A stretch of 64,000 nt of DNA from a virus. Shown here piece by piece: positions 1-8,316 of the stretch. The notes beneath the pieces are model-generated. The model worked only from the letters and a program-made list of their open reading frames with translations, was not told where the DNA came from and made no database searches. Location: IMG/VR virus record IMGVR_UViG_3300024999_000029, positions 124,001 through 188,000 of that record, one strand, 5' to 3'. A program made the translations under genes and the position numbers. How positions within the stretch are numbered: position 1 is the first letter of the stretch; every line of letters begins with the position of its first letter.

Positions 1-1
1 C

Positions 2-2089
2 CTACATAAGCGTGACCGAACAATGGTGTATAACCTTTATGATATAATAAATCCAGTATATACAGAAGTTTATGGAGGTATCAATACTCTAAATTTTAGT
101 ATTCCTTTTGTTTGTTCTGATTTTTTAACACACGAAACGATTGATAATCCAGTGGTTAGTCTAATTAAACCTTTTTATTTAGTAAAATATGATGGCGAAT
201 GGTTCATCATAGATAAGGTTGATAAGATATCAGATGATAAAAGTGTTCTTAATATAAGAACTTATTCTTTAGGATATGAACTAAAAAATAAAAACATTAG
301 AGCTTTTAAAACTGGCGTTGTTGGCAATCCAGTAAAAAACTTAACAGACACAATGAATTTATTATTAGTCAATACGAACTGGATAGTAGACCACGTAGAT
401 ACTTCTTTAGATTTACTATACAGAGCGATTGAGATATCTGATAAATCAGTATTAGATGCAATAATTAACGATGTATGTATTAAATGGGATTGTGTTCCTA
501 AATTTTCGACAGAAACTAGAAAGATATCATTTGTTGATTATAAAACCGATGGTGTCGATTTAGGATTATATATATCTGAAAATAAGTATCTGAAAAATAT
601 TCAGTTTGAGATGGAAGAAGATTCAATTTGTACTAAGCTTAAAGTTTTCGGGAAAAATAATATAAGTATAAATCAAGTGAATCCAAGTGGTCAAAATTAT
701 ATTAGTGATTTCAGTTATTTTAAGCAAGATGGGTATATGACTTCGGGTTTGAAAACTGCTCTCAATAATTATGAAACAGCCATAAGTAATAACCAAACAG
801 CGTTTCAGAATTATGTTTCTCAAAAAACAATTTTACAAACTCAACTTCTAGATAAAGAGCATGAATTAGATGTTTATAAAACAGATTCAACATTAGGACT
901 TAACGCAATACAACAAGCCAAAGATATTGCAATTAGTAATGGTCAAGATATAAACGCTACTCAAACTACAATTGAGAGTGGATTATTACAATCAGCTACT
1001 TCAAATACTGCTGTATTAAGCACTAATACATTGAGTGATAGAAATGATTATTATAATAATTGCAGTATAACCATTACTTCTGGAACTGGAGTAGGACAAA
1101 CTAAAACTATTACCGATTATGTGGCAAGTAGTAATACTATAACGGTAAATACTATTTGGGCTACAATACCTGACAATACTTCAATGTATAATATCACTAA
1201 TTCTTCTATTTTAGCTGAAGAAACTAGAAGGCAGAATATAGTTAACACAATTCAATCTGAAGTTGATTCACTTGAATCACAAATTGATGATATTAATGAT
1301 AATATTTTAATACTTAGAAATTCTATTGATATTTCAACCTATTTAACTTCCAATCAATTAAAGGAATTAAATGATTGGACTGTTGAAAAAGTTTATACAG
1401 ATAATAGTATTACAGAACAAGGGGATTCATTAGATGTTTTGCAGCAACTATTAACCGAAGCTCAAAAGCAATTATCATTACAAAATCAACCTAGATTTAA
1501 TGCTAGTATTGATTTGGTGGATTTTTGTCAGGCAGTAAATGTTGATATTTCTGAAAAAGATAGATTGAAAATTGGCAGTATAGTATTGGTTAGACATTCA
1601 AAATTGAATATAGATTTAGTTTGTAAGATTATAGAAATAGAACGTGATTATTTTAACTATAAGATTACAATAAAGATTGCTAATGAGAAAAGTATTAAGA
1701 ACGGGTTCACTCTCATAAAAGATATATTGAAAAATGTTTCTACCACCAGTGCTTTTTTATCATTAAATTCTGATTCTTGGTCTAATGGCGGTGCAGCTAA
1801 TGATTTAATATCAGATTATTTGAATAATAGTATGGATGCTACTAAGCACATGATAACTGCTGGAGTTAATAATGAAGTTCAAATTAACAACAGAGGTATA
1901 ACTATTATTGATCCTACTGAGCCTCAGTATGTACAGAGATTCGTATGTGGCTCTTGGGGTCTCAGCGAGGATTTTGGGAACTCATTCTCCGTTGGCGCTA
2001 GTAAGGGCGTCATCCACGGAGAAGTAGTTTCTGGAAAAATTTACCTAAAATCCAAGGGTAAATTTTCATCAATTAAATATAAAATATAA
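2..2089 (+). CDS. Tail-tip / tail-associated structural protein, 5' partial
   Basis: The N-terminal part resembles siphovirus minor structural (Tal or tail-endopeptidase type) proteins that start with a beta-rich tail-hub domain. Residues about 230-470 are rich in heptad-like Gln/Asn/Leu repeats and probably form a coiled coil. The reading frame is open from base 2, and the first ATG (base 23) has no ribosome binding site, so the gene most likely starts left of the window. The last 30 or so codons (about 1940-2045) are clearly more G+C rich than the rest, then the frame ends in AT-rich sequence. The homologous continuation seems to lie at about 4000-4150, in the C-terminal half of the gene at 3387, so this copy looks truncated by an insertion. 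Family role is known; the truncation is inferred. Confidence 0.75.
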   Translation, partial: LHKRDRTMVYNLYDIINPVYTEVYGGINTLNFSIPFVCSDFLTHETIDNPVVSLIKPFYLVKYDGEWFIIDKVDKISDDKSVLNIRTYSLGYELKNKNIRAFKTGVVGNPVKNLTDTMNLLLVNTNWIVDHVDTSLDLLYRAIEISDKSVLDAIINDVCIKWDCVPKFSTETRKISFVDYKTDGVDLGLYISENKYLKNIQFEMEEDSICTKLKVFGKNNISINQVNPSGQNYISDFSYFKQDGYMTSGLKTALNNYETAISNNQTAFQNYVSQKTILQTQLLDKEHELDVYKTDSTLGLNAIQQAKDIAISNGQDINATQTTIESGLLQSATSNTAVLSTNTLSDRNDYYNNCSITITSGTGVGQTKTITDYVASSNTITVNTIWATIPDNTSMYNITNSSILAEETRRQNIVNTIQSEVDSLESQIDDINDNILILRNSIDISTYLTSNQLKELNDWTVEKVYTDNSITEQGDSLDVLQQLLTEAQKQLSLQNQPRFNASIDLVDFCQAVNVDISEKDRLKIGSIVLVRHSKLNIDLVCKIIEIERDYFNYKITIKIANEKSIKNGFTLIKDILKNVSTTSAFLSLNSDSWSNGGAANDLISDYLNNSMDATKHMITAGVNNEVQINNRGITIIDPTEPQYVQRFVCGSWGLSEDFGNSFSVGASKGVIHGEVVSGKIYLKSKGKFSSIKYKI

Positions 2090-2138
2090 AATATAAAAAT
2101 TTTAAAGAGATAGATTGAGCGTAATTAACTCAATTGAT

Positions 2139-2173
2139 AAGAGTGGGACTCCCTGTGCCTACTCTTCTTTTTA
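2139..2173 (+). terminator. Terminator-like hairpin after the tail-tip gene
   Basis: AAGAGTGGG pairs with CCTACTCTT (one G-T wobble) around a 10-base loop and is followed by CTTTTT. A second small dyad, ATTGAG/CTCAAT, lies just upstream at 2114-2134. It separates the tail gene from the endonuclease gene. Confidence 0.5.
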
Positions 2174-2216
2174 TGTTTAAAAACAGGGTGAAAACACTAA
2201 CAGGGAGGAAATCTAA

Positions 2217-3386
2217 ATGGGAAAATACTTTACATATACTGAAGTAAAAAACTTTATTGAAATAGAAAGCCAATCAAATTGTAAATTAATTAGTAAGGAA
2301 TATATAAAATCATCCAAAAAGATAATTATTGAATGTGCTTGTGGCGAACAATTTGAAACAACTTTAGATAGTTTTAAACGAGCAAATAAAAGACAATGTA
2401 ACAAATGTTCTAGATCGTTAATAAGTGAAAGATATAGATTAAAATATGATGATGTTAAAAACTATATTGAAATAGAAAGCAACTCTATGTGTAAATTATT
2501 GTCTGAAGAGTATATAAATTCTGGAAGACATTTAAAATTATTATGTAGGTGTGGGAATATATTTTCTAAAAGCCTAAGTAACTTTAAAAAGGGGCAATAT
2601 GTTTGTAATAAATGTAGTAAAAAAGAACAAATTAAAACATTCTTATACCCTTATGAAGATATAAGAAACTTCATAGAATTTTACAGTAATAGCGACTGTG
2701 TATTATTAACTGAAGAAAAAGATTACGTTAACACTAATAATAAAATAAAAATTAGATGTAAATGTGGGAATGTTTTTGAAACTAAATTCCAATCATTTTT
2801 ACATAAAACTAAACGCCAATGTAATGAATGTGGTGATATTTTAAGAGCAGATGGTTCAAGACTGCCATATGATTTCGTTAAAAACTTTATAGAAAATATA
2901 AAAGGATATAAATTATTATCAGATACATACATAAATTCTGGAACTAAATTAGAGGTTCAATGCGACAAAGGACACATATATGAAGTAATTTGGGAGGACA
3001 TTCAGAAAGGAAACAGATGCCCATTTTGTAAAGAAACCCGTGGCGAAAAAAGAATTGAAGAATATTTATCTTTAAATAATGTTCAGCTTAAAATAGAAAA
3101 AATATTTTTAGATTGTAGATATATTCAACCGTTACGTTTTGATTTTTATTTACCAGAACATAATGTTTTAATAGAATATCAGGGTAAACAACATTATTTT
3201 CCTGTTGATTTTGCAGGGAAAGGAGAAGAGTGGGCTAACGAACAGTTTAAAATAAACCAAATTAAAGATCAAATTAAGAGAGACTATTGTAATAACAATA
3301 ATATAAAATTGTTAGAAATACCGTATTGGGATTTTGATAATATAGAAGACATACTATCAAGCAACTTATTAAAGGAGGTGGGCTAG
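2217..3386 (+). CDS. Homing-type endonuclease with zinc-ribbon repeats and a VSR-like nuclease domain
   Basis: Four repeats of about 63 residues (roughly 6-61, 75-131, 143-205, 212-272) each end in a CxC...CxxC-like zinc ribbon and probably read DNA. The C-terminal domain (about 275-389) has the PD-(D/E)xK arrangement RFDFYLP...IEYQGKQHY, as in phage VSR/EDxHD-type mobile endonucleases. It has its own strong ribosome binding site (GGGAGG) and sits between two pieces of what looks like one tail gene, with its stop adjoining the next start. Expected role: double-strand DNA cutting that spreads the gene between phages. No intron core was recognised around it, so it is read as a free-standing mobile gene. 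Confidence 0.8.
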   Translation: MGKYFTYTEVKNFIEIESQSNCKLISKEYIKSSKKIIIECACGEQFETTLDSFKRANKRQCNKCSRSLISERYRLKYDDVKNYIEIESNSMCKLLSEEYINSGRHLKLLCRCGNIFSKSLSNFKKGQYVCNKCSKKEQIKTFLYPYEDIRNFIEFYSNSDCVLLTEEKDYVNTNNKIKIRCKCGNVFETKFQSFLHKTKRQCNECGDILRADGSRLPYDFVKNFIENIKGYKLLSDTYINSGTKLEVQCDKGHIYEVIWEDIQKGNRCPFCKETRGEKRIEEYLSLNNVQLKIEKIFLDCRYIQPLRFDFYLPEHNVLIEYQGKQHYFPVDFAGKGEEWANEQFKINQIKDQIKRDYCNNNNIKLLEIPYWDFDNIEDILSSNLLKEVG

Positions 3387-4946
3387 ATGAGCTTATATGT
3401 TTATAATTACACCAAAGACTTTGCCATTATCGGTGCAGATACAAGACTCTGCGGTTTAAAAGATAATTCATATTATAAAATTCATGATAATGCTTGTAAG
3501 ATTATTAGTAAACACAATAAAGTATTTACTTTTGGTGGAGATTATTTTGCTACAAATATTCTTATTGGCTTGATTAATAAAGCTGATTATGACTATGCTG
3601 AATTATATAATATCTGTAATCAGCTGGATAACGAGTATAATGTTGATAAAGATAATTATTTTATAGAGTTGTCATGGCTTGCTTATGAGAATAATAGTTA
3701 TGTCTTATATAATATTGCCACATACAATAAATATAAAATAATTAGAAGTATTCCAGAAGACAATTATATGTCTAATTTCTTTGGGGGCATTGAAACAGAA
3801 AAGGCAATTGATTATTATAATAAAAATATTAATAATTCAAACCTTATAGATTTATATAAGGATATATACAATTTTTGCTCAAATGAATATATAGGTGGAG
3901 ATTTAATATTATATGTACTCAGAGATGGCAAGTCTATTAAATCATATAAATATAGTATTTCAGAAAAATGTTACAAAATTGTTGGAAATTCAGGAAAATT
4001 CAATAAAATCGAAATGTACAATCCTACTACGAATTTACTTGATGTAGAAGTAGGTAACTATATTGGGCAGGACTCTACTAACAAACGAGGCATTCGGATT
4101 TCCAACGGATCCTTGGAAATTGTCGGAGGCTTACAATCCTCTCAACTTTCATCTGGCTTATCTACTAGCATTACTAATGCAGTGCAACTAGGTCAAGTGT
4201 ATAATAACTTGAAGTTCGATAGCGTAGATGGTATTACTGTAACAAGAAATGATAATAAATTCAAAGGAACATTTAATGCAACCGATTTAAAATTTGAAAC
4301 AAGTTCAGATAATGGAAGTACGTGGACGAAGAGATTTTACTATGATTCTACGGCTCAAAAACTTGTTATTAATGGGATAATAGATGCTCAAGATTTCAAA
4401 ATAAATGGAACAAGTATCTTGGGTGATAATAAAATTTTATCTAATTATATAGAAACCTTAGTGGTAGGTAGTAATGTAATTATGGGTGCAAATGCAACAA
4501 TATCGTGGTCGCAAGTGACAAGCAAACCAACTATTCCAACATTGCCAAATTATATTACATCAACAAAGATAACATCTACTACCATTGAAAGCCCTAGTAT
4601 TACAGGTGGAGTCATTACAGGTGGAATATTACAGACTGGAGCAACTGGAGCAAGGTTAGTTATAGGTGATAGTGACAACAATAATTCTTTAGACTTTATG
4701 AATGGAGATACTTCTTTGGGATGGATTTATTTAGATAGTTTGAATACAATGAACTACCATAATAATTATGATGTAAATTTCCATTCTGGTGGAAATATTG
4801 ATATACAAACAACACATCTATCTGATGGTACTGGTGGAGGGAATATTACAATATGGGCTACTGCTACAGGGAAAAAAGTAATTTTCAATGGAACGGTGGA
4901 TTTTTCAGGAGCCACCGTTCAGGGAGTTTATGCTAAATTTGCTTAA
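3387..4946 (+). CDS. Ntn-hydrolase-like domain fused to tail-tip C-terminal region
   Basis: Residues 1-195 look like a proteasome/HslV-type Ntn-hydrolase fold: an early strand followed by IIGADTR, then a KVFTFGGDY strand and alternating helices. From about residue 205 the protein is a typical phage minor tail C-terminus (EVGNYIGQDS, then RGIRISNGSLEI, then DGITVTRNDNKF) with beta-rich repeats and a Gly/Ser-rich end. The ribosome binding site AAGGAGGTG lies inside the end of the endonuclease gene. A G+C-richer patch at about 4060-4150 matches the patch at the end of the first tail gene. The catalytic N-terminal Thr/Ser/Cys of classic Ntn hydrolases is not obvious (Ser2 is a candidate), so activity is uncertain. 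A perfect 9-bp inverted repeat (GAACGGTGG/CCACCGTTC) lies near the 3' end. Confidence 0.6.
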   Translation: MSLYVYNYTKDFAIIGADTRLCGLKDNSYYKIHDNACKIISKHNKVFTFGGDYFATNILIGLINKADYDYAELYNICNQLDNEYNVDKDNYFIELSWLAYENNSYVLYNIATYNKYKIIRSIPEDNYMSNFFGGIETEKAIDYYNKNINNSNLIDLYKDIYNFCSNEYIGGDLILYVLRDGKSIKSYKYSISEKCYKIVGNSGKFNKIEMYNPTTNLLDVEVGNYIGQDSTNKRGIRISNGSLEIVGGLQSSQLSSGLSTSITNAVQLGQVYNNLKFDSVDGITVTRNDNKFKGTFNATDLKFETSSDNGSTWTKRFYYDSTAQKLVINGIIDAQDFKINGTSILGDNKILSNYIETLVVGSNVIMGANATISWSQVTSKPTIPTLPNYITSTKITSTTIESPSITGGVITGGILQTGATGARLVIGDSDNNNSLDFMNGDTSLGWIYLDSLNTMNYHNNYDVNFHSGGNIDIQTTHLSDGTGGGNITIWATATGKKVIFNGTVDFSGATVQGVYAKFA

Positions 4947-5560
4947 TTTTTATCTTTTAAACTTGGTATAAATATATTTTTAAAATATTTATATTCAAAA
5001 ACTAATTTTCTCTCAATTTTAATTAGTTGAGATTTATCGAATATTACTTCTTCGTTTGTTCCTTTGTAAAATAATCCTTCGCTAAATCTTGATGGATCTA
5101 CAGTTTGTTTATTGTATTTTGACACCCTCGCATATCTATTAATATCAATAGGTGTAATGTATGTTTTGTCTTCATATTCAATAAGCTCAAATGGATTTCC
5201 GTTGATTTCATACATTACATAAGTAACTTTTGGTAAATTGTTTTTATTGACGGATGGTGGGGTGTTGTATACATCACCACTGACAGTAGTATTGTCATTT
5301 GCACCCTGAGTTACAGAGGTAATCTCGATCTGACTATCTGTTTCATTAAATACAACTTTTAGTCCTGCTTTTTTAAAATCTGCAAGTTTTAAATAAGTAA
5401 ATCCATCAATATTATATCCACTAACCGCCGCTGTTTGTCCATTAATAAGTACAGGATATGGGTTTGATTTAATATTTAATTCATTAGCAGCAAATACTGC
5501 TCCAGAAAATAACATTGCTCCAGTCACTAATCCTAAGATAAATTGTTTATATTTCTTCAT
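4943..5560 (-). CDS. Secreted protein with copper-amine-oxidase-like (stalk) domain
   Basis: A clear signal peptide (MKKYK, hydrophobic core, AVFAAN cleavage region near residue 25) is followed by a stalk-type domain, PVLINGQ...YNIDGFTYLKLADF...VFNETDSQIEI, common in clostridial cell-surface proteins. The rest is polar with no recognised domain. It is convergent with the tail gene (4-base overlap of 3' ends) and has its own promoter, which is typical of a lysogenic conversion gene expressed from the prophage. The product should be exported and may bind the wall; its function is unknown. Confidence 0.7.
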   Translation of the reverse strand: MKKYKQFILGLVTGAMLFSGAVFAANELNIKSNPYPVLINGQTAAVSGYNIDGFTYLKLADFKKAGLKVVFNETDSQIEITSVTQGANDNTTVSGDVYNTPPSVNKNNLPKVTYVMYEINGNPFELIEYEDKTYITPIDINRYARVSKYNKQTVDPSRFSEGLFYKGTNEEVIFDKSQLIKIERKLVFEYKYFKNIFIPSLKDKN

Positions 5561-5610
5561 TATAATTCCTCCAAAATTGTATGGTTATAGTTTAACCTAT
5601 TTCTAATTAC

Positions 5611-5639
5611 ATTATACTCTTTTTGGTGGAATTTGTAAA
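5611..5639 (-). promoter_or_regulatory. Sigma-A-type promoter for the secreted protein
   Basis: On the - strand TTTACA (5639-5634), a 17-base spacer and TATAAT (5616-5611) precede the GGAGGAATTAT leader of the secreted-protein gene. Confidence 0.7.
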
Positions 5640-5678
5640 CACATAAAACTAAAATATAATATGAAAGGAAGTGATAGT

Positions 5679-5819
5679 ATGGAAGAAAATAAAATAGATA
5701 AAAATGAATCAGTATATGACGCTCCTTATATGAGAGAATTTTTCAATAAAGTTTTTAAGTCTTTTGAGAAAGTTAAAGAATTAGAAGAAAGAATCACAGA
5801 ATTAGAAAAGAGGGGTTAA
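5679..5819 (+). CDS. Small coiled-coil protein, 46 aa
   Basis: The ORF starts at ATG 5679 after GAAAGGAAGTGATAGT and an upstream AAAATATAAT element. The C-terminal half (FEKVKELEERITELEKRG) is a strong short coiled coil. It begins MEENKI, the same six residues as the 33-aa ORF at 6100, suggesting duplicated leaders. Function unknown. Its end overlaps the end of the opposite-strand ORF at 5816 by 4 bases. Confidence 0.55.
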   Translation: MEENKIDKNESVYDAPYMREFFNKVFKSFEKVKELEERITELEKRG

Positions 5820-5998
5820 ATTCCCTCTTCTGATTTTCTTTTTTCGTATTCTTGAATCATATCGCAAAAAATTGAAACAGATTGTTTTGCAGATTCTTTT
5901 TGCGTATTTGCCATAATTTTATCAGAGTCTTGCCATCCTGTTTTAATTTGACTCAATGCTTTATTTTCCATGTCAGTTTTAAATTTTTTAAAATCCAT
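5816..5998 (-). CDS. Small helical protein, 60 aa, unknown
   Basis: The start is ATG at 5998, chosen because GGAGGCGAACC lies directly upstream; an in-frame extension exists but lacks a site. The protein is charged and helical (MDFKKFKTDMENK...EYEKRKSEEGI). It has its own promoter at 6037-6065 and lies convergent to the 46-aa gene. Function not recognised; accessory gene. Confidence 0.6.
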   Translation of the reverse strand: MDFKKFKTDMENKALSQIKTGWQDSDKIMANTQKESAKQSVSIFCDMIQEYEKRKSEEGI

Positions 5999-6036
5999 TG
6001 GTTCGCCTCCTTTTGTAAGATTAATCCCGATGGTTA

Positions 6037-6065
6037 ATTGTACCACAATTTCAATAATAGGTAAA
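6037..6065 (-). promoter_or_regulatory. Promoter for the 60-aa gene
   Basis: On the - strand TTTACC (6065-6060), a 17-base spacer and TACAAT (6042-6037) lie about 40 bases upstream of the start codon. Confidence 0.5.
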
Positions 6066-6099
6066 TAAAAATATATAAAAAAGAAAGGATGATGATTTC

Positions 6100-6201
6100 A
6101 TGGAAGAAAATAAAATAAAGGTTGTCCAAAATGATGAACAACCCGAAGTAATATTTATAGAACAGCCTATTGAGATTACAAAACATAAGATTATTTTTTA
6201 A
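6100..6201 (+). CDS. Small protein, 33 aa, unknown
   Basis: It starts at ATG 6100 after AAAGGATGATGATTTC. It shares the N-terminal MEENKI with the 46-aa ORF at 5679 and then diverges. Its size and position in the tail region fit the tiny ORFs found between phage structural genes. Function unknown. Confidence 0.45.
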   Translation: MEENKIKVVQNDEQPEVIFIEQPIEITKHKIIF

Positions 6202-6317
6202 ATAACATAATGTGTATCAATAACTTTAGTTCACCATAACAAACTAAACCAAATAACTTGTATATATTGTTATAAAATGATATTATCGGAAAAACAACAT
6301 CAATAAGGAGGAAAAAT

Positions 6318-6536
6318 ATGAAATTATCACTAAATTTTGCAGATGGTACAAACTTTACTCAAGATTTAACTGAATTTCAAGAACTATTGAAAATTCAAGA
6401 ATCTGGTTCAAATGTGCTAGGGTATATTTTAGCGGGAAAAGAGAAGAATTCGACCATTACATTGAACGATACCAGTAATGGTAAGACAATTATCAAGAAA
6501 TATGATGACTTGAAATCTTTAGAAATTATGTTTTAG
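6318..6536 (+). CDS. Small phage protein, 72 aa, unknown (beta-rich)
   Basis: It is preceded by AATAAGGAGGAAAAAT. Its N-terminus (MKLSLNFADGTNF) resembles that of the 115-aa protein at 12668 (MLKLKFANGEEI), so the two may be distant members of one phage tail-region family. A terminator follows directly. Function unknown. Confidence 0.6.
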   Translation: MKLSLNFADGTNFTQDLTEFQELLKIQESGSNVLGYILAGKEKNSTITLNDTSNGKTIIKKYDDLKSLEIMF

Positions 6537-6541
6537 AACTT

Positions 6542-6570
6542 AGACCTCTACTAAAAGGGGTCTTTTTTTT
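6542..6570 (+). terminator. Rho-independent terminator
   Basis: AGACCTC pairs with GGGGTCT (one wobble) and is followed by eight T. It ends the transcript of the 72-aa gene. Confidence 0.8.
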
Positions 6571-6616
6571 ATTTATTAATAATTTAAATATTTATTAATC
6601 ATATTAATATTTCCTC

Positions 6617-6650
6617 TTGACATATATTAGTTTTATTGATATTATCAATA
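6617..6650 (+). promoter_or_regulatory. Promoter with embedded perfect operator upstream of the Xre gene
   Basis: TTGACA (6617-6622), a 17-base spacer and TATTAT (6640-6645). A perfect dyad TATTGATA-T-TATCAATA (6634-6650) covers the -10. Further half sites TATTGATA (6666-6673) and TATTGATG (6701-6708) follow, plus a second possible -10 TATAAT at 6684. The arrangement predicts autorepression by the Xre protein. Confidence 0.7.
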
Positions 6651-6718
6651 TAGAAAGAAATTTTATATTGATAATTTTTGTGATATAATCAAAATAAAAA
6701 TATTGATGAGGAAACATT

Positions 6719-6940
6719 ATGCAAATTATTGTTAAAAATAAAATAGAAGAACAAGTTAAAAATTATCAGGCACGGACGGGAGCGACAAAAACTTGGATTG
6801 CAAAACAATTAAGCATGAGTAATCAAAATTTGCATAATGTTTTTCGTGCAATTAATCCTACTATTGAAACATTGATAAAGTTCTCATTATTATTAGAATG
6901 CGATGTGAAAGAATTATATACTTTCACATTGGAAAAATAA
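6719..6940 (+). CDS. Xre/Cro-type HTH regulator, 73 aa
   Basis: A compact helix-turn-helix protein: ARTGATKTWIAKQLSMSNQNLHNVF is followed by TIETLIKFSLLLECDVKELY, the standard Cro/C1 layout. TATTGATA operator half sites flank the gene on both sides and overlap both neighbouring promoters, so it probably represses itself and the downstream antirepressor operon. The position, isolated inside the tail and accessory region, is unusual for the main phage repressor. Confidence 0.8.
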   Translation: MQIIVKNKIEEQVKNYQARTGATKTWIAKQLSMSNQNLHNVFRAINPTIETLIKFSLLLECDVKELYTFTLEK

Positions 6941-6959
6941 TTAAAATAAATTTGTTTTA

Positions 6960-7001
6960 TATCAATATTATATTGACAATTTGATAAAGCCATCATATAC
7001 T
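6960..7001 (+). promoter_or_regulatory. Promoter with operator half sites upstream of the antirepressor operon
   Basis: TTGACA (6973-6978), a 17-base spacer and TATACT (6996-7001) form a near-consensus promoter. TATCAATA (6960-6967) and TATTGACA (6971-6978) are half sites of the same operator as upstream of the Xre gene, the second overlapping the -35. Confidence 0.75.
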
Positions 7002-7054
7002 ATGGATGCGAGGTAAATTTTACCTTACAAAAATAATGTATAGGAGGTCTTGTA

Positions 7055-7366
7055 ATGTCTAGAGAAATAAAAGAAATAAGCAATAATGAGTTTGAAAATG
7101 AATTTAAAAAGTTGAAGGGTAAATCTGTTTGTGTGGACATCTTAGGAGATGTAACTTTTTTAAAACTGATTGATAGTTTTGATATTCGACAATGTGGAGA
7201 TAAAATTACATTATGCGATTGTGAGGATGAAAGTAATATCAGTATTAAAAAATCTGCAATAGATTGTATTGTTCAAGATAAAAGAATATCCAACCTTAAA
7301 GATACACATATATTCCTGAAGAATGGATTAGAAATAAATCTACAGGGGGACGTTGAAAATGAATAA
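7055..7366 (+). CDS. Unknown protein, 103 aa, in the antirepressor operon
   Basis: It starts after ATAGGAGGTCTTGTA. Acidic and beta-rich, with several Cys residues and no family recognised. Its stop overlaps the start of the antirepressor by eight bases, so the two are translationally coupled and likely act together or share control by the Xre protein. Confidence 0.65.
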   Translation: MSREIKEISNNEFENEFKKLKGKSVCVDILGDVTFLKLIDSFDIRQCGDKITLCDCEDESNISIKKSAIDCIVQDKRISNLKDTHIFLKNGLEINLQGDVENE

Positions 7367-8165
7367 TTTAATAATAAAAGAAGTAAATTTTAACGGTGAT
7401 AATTTATTAGCAGTTAAAAACAACGATAATAAAATATATGTTGGCGTAAGTTATATTTGTAATGGTATAGGGTTATCTGAAGGACAAATGAAGAATGAAA
7501 GAAAGAAAATACAAGAAGACTTAGTTCTTTCTAAAGGGGGACGAAATTTGATCCTCCCTACAAATGGTGGCAATCAAGAAGTTTTAGGTATAGAATTAGA
7601 TTTTCTTCCATTATGGTTGGCTAAAATTTCTATCACTCCAAAGATGATAAAAGATAATCCAGCAGTGGTAAACAAACTTGTTGATTATCAGTTGAAAGCA
7701 AAAGATGTATTAGCAAATGCATTTATACATGGACAATATAACTTACCAACTACATACAAAGAAGCACTAATACAATTACTTACAGTGGTTGAGGAAAAAG
7801 AAAAGATAGAGGAACAAAATAAAGTACTTATTCCTAAAGCTGAAGGATATGATGATTTTCTGAGTGCTAAAAATGCTCAGACGATGAACGAGTGTGCCAA
7901 GGTGCTAAAAATTGGACGCAACAAATTATTCAAATTTTTGAGACAGAACGATGTATTAATGTCCAATAATTTACCATATCAAAGATTTTGTGATAGCAAG
8001 TATTTTACAGTTAGAGAAGTTCATTTTATCCGTGGAAATTATGAGTATAATGGATGCCAATGTTTGGTCGCTGCTAAAGGATTAGATTTCATACAGAAAT
8101 TGCTAAAAGAAAAAGGCTTCTGCGGAAACAGTTTAGCCCTCAATAAAAATAATGTAGCTATATAA
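7359..8165 (+). CDS. Phage antirepressor (P22-type N domain plus KilA-C domain)
   Basis: Residues about 10-120 match the phage antirepressor N-terminal domain (VGVSYICNGIGLSEGQMKNER; LDFLPLWLAKI; AVVNKLVDYQLKAKDVL). A coiled linker (about 135-165) leads to a KilA-C/Ant domain (KNAQTMNECAKVLKIGRNKLFKFLR). ATG 7359 is preferred over the upstream TTG because it is nine bases from AGGGGGA. Antirepressors of this class bind and inactivate phage repressors. It is transcribed from the operator-controlled promoter at 6973. Confidence 0.85.
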   Translation: MNNLIIKEVNFNGDNLLAVKNNDNKIYVGVSYICNGIGLSEGQMKNERKKIQEDLVLSKGGRNLILPTNGGNQEVLGIELDFLPLWLAKISITPKMIKDNPAVVNKLVDYQLKAKDVLANAFIHGQYNLPTTYKEALIQLLTVVEEKEKIEEQNKVLIPKAEGYDDFLSAKNAQTMNECAKVLKIGRNKLFKFLRQNDVLMSNNLPYQRFCDSKYFTVREVHFIRGNYEYNGCQCLVAAKGLDFIQKLLKEKGFCGNSLALNKNNVAI

Positions 8166-8209
8166 TAATATATATTACTTAAAATTACAACTATGACACA
8201 AATTTTTAT

Positions 8210-8234
8210 AGAGGTAGAAGTTATTACTACCTCT
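8210..8234 (+). terminator. Possible weak terminator after the antirepressor
   Basis: AGAGGTAG pairs perfectly with CTACCTCT around a 9-base loop. The following T-tract is interrupted (TCCCAATAAAACTTTTATTTT), so efficiency is uncertain. Confidence 0.4.
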
Positions 8235-8283
8235 TCCCAATAAAACTTTTATTTTGTATTGACAAATGTTTAAAAATAATGTA

Positions 8284-8311
8284 TTGACATTGTATTAACA
8301 AGTGATATACT
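8284..8311 (+). promoter_or_regulatory. Promoter of the putative antitoxin RNA
   Basis: TTGACA (8284-8289), a 16-base spacer and TATACT (8306-8311) with an extended TG at 8303-8304. The -35 region lies in a direct repeat, TGTATTGACA, present also at 8256-8264. Confidence 0.7.
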
Positions 8312-8316
8312 TATTT

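Noticed and set aside
2046-4060. Group I or group II intron in the tail gene
   Set aside because: I found no conserved intron core (P/Q/R/S elements or domain V); the endonuclease is followed directly by a start codon with its own ribosome site, so a free-standing insertion is simpler.
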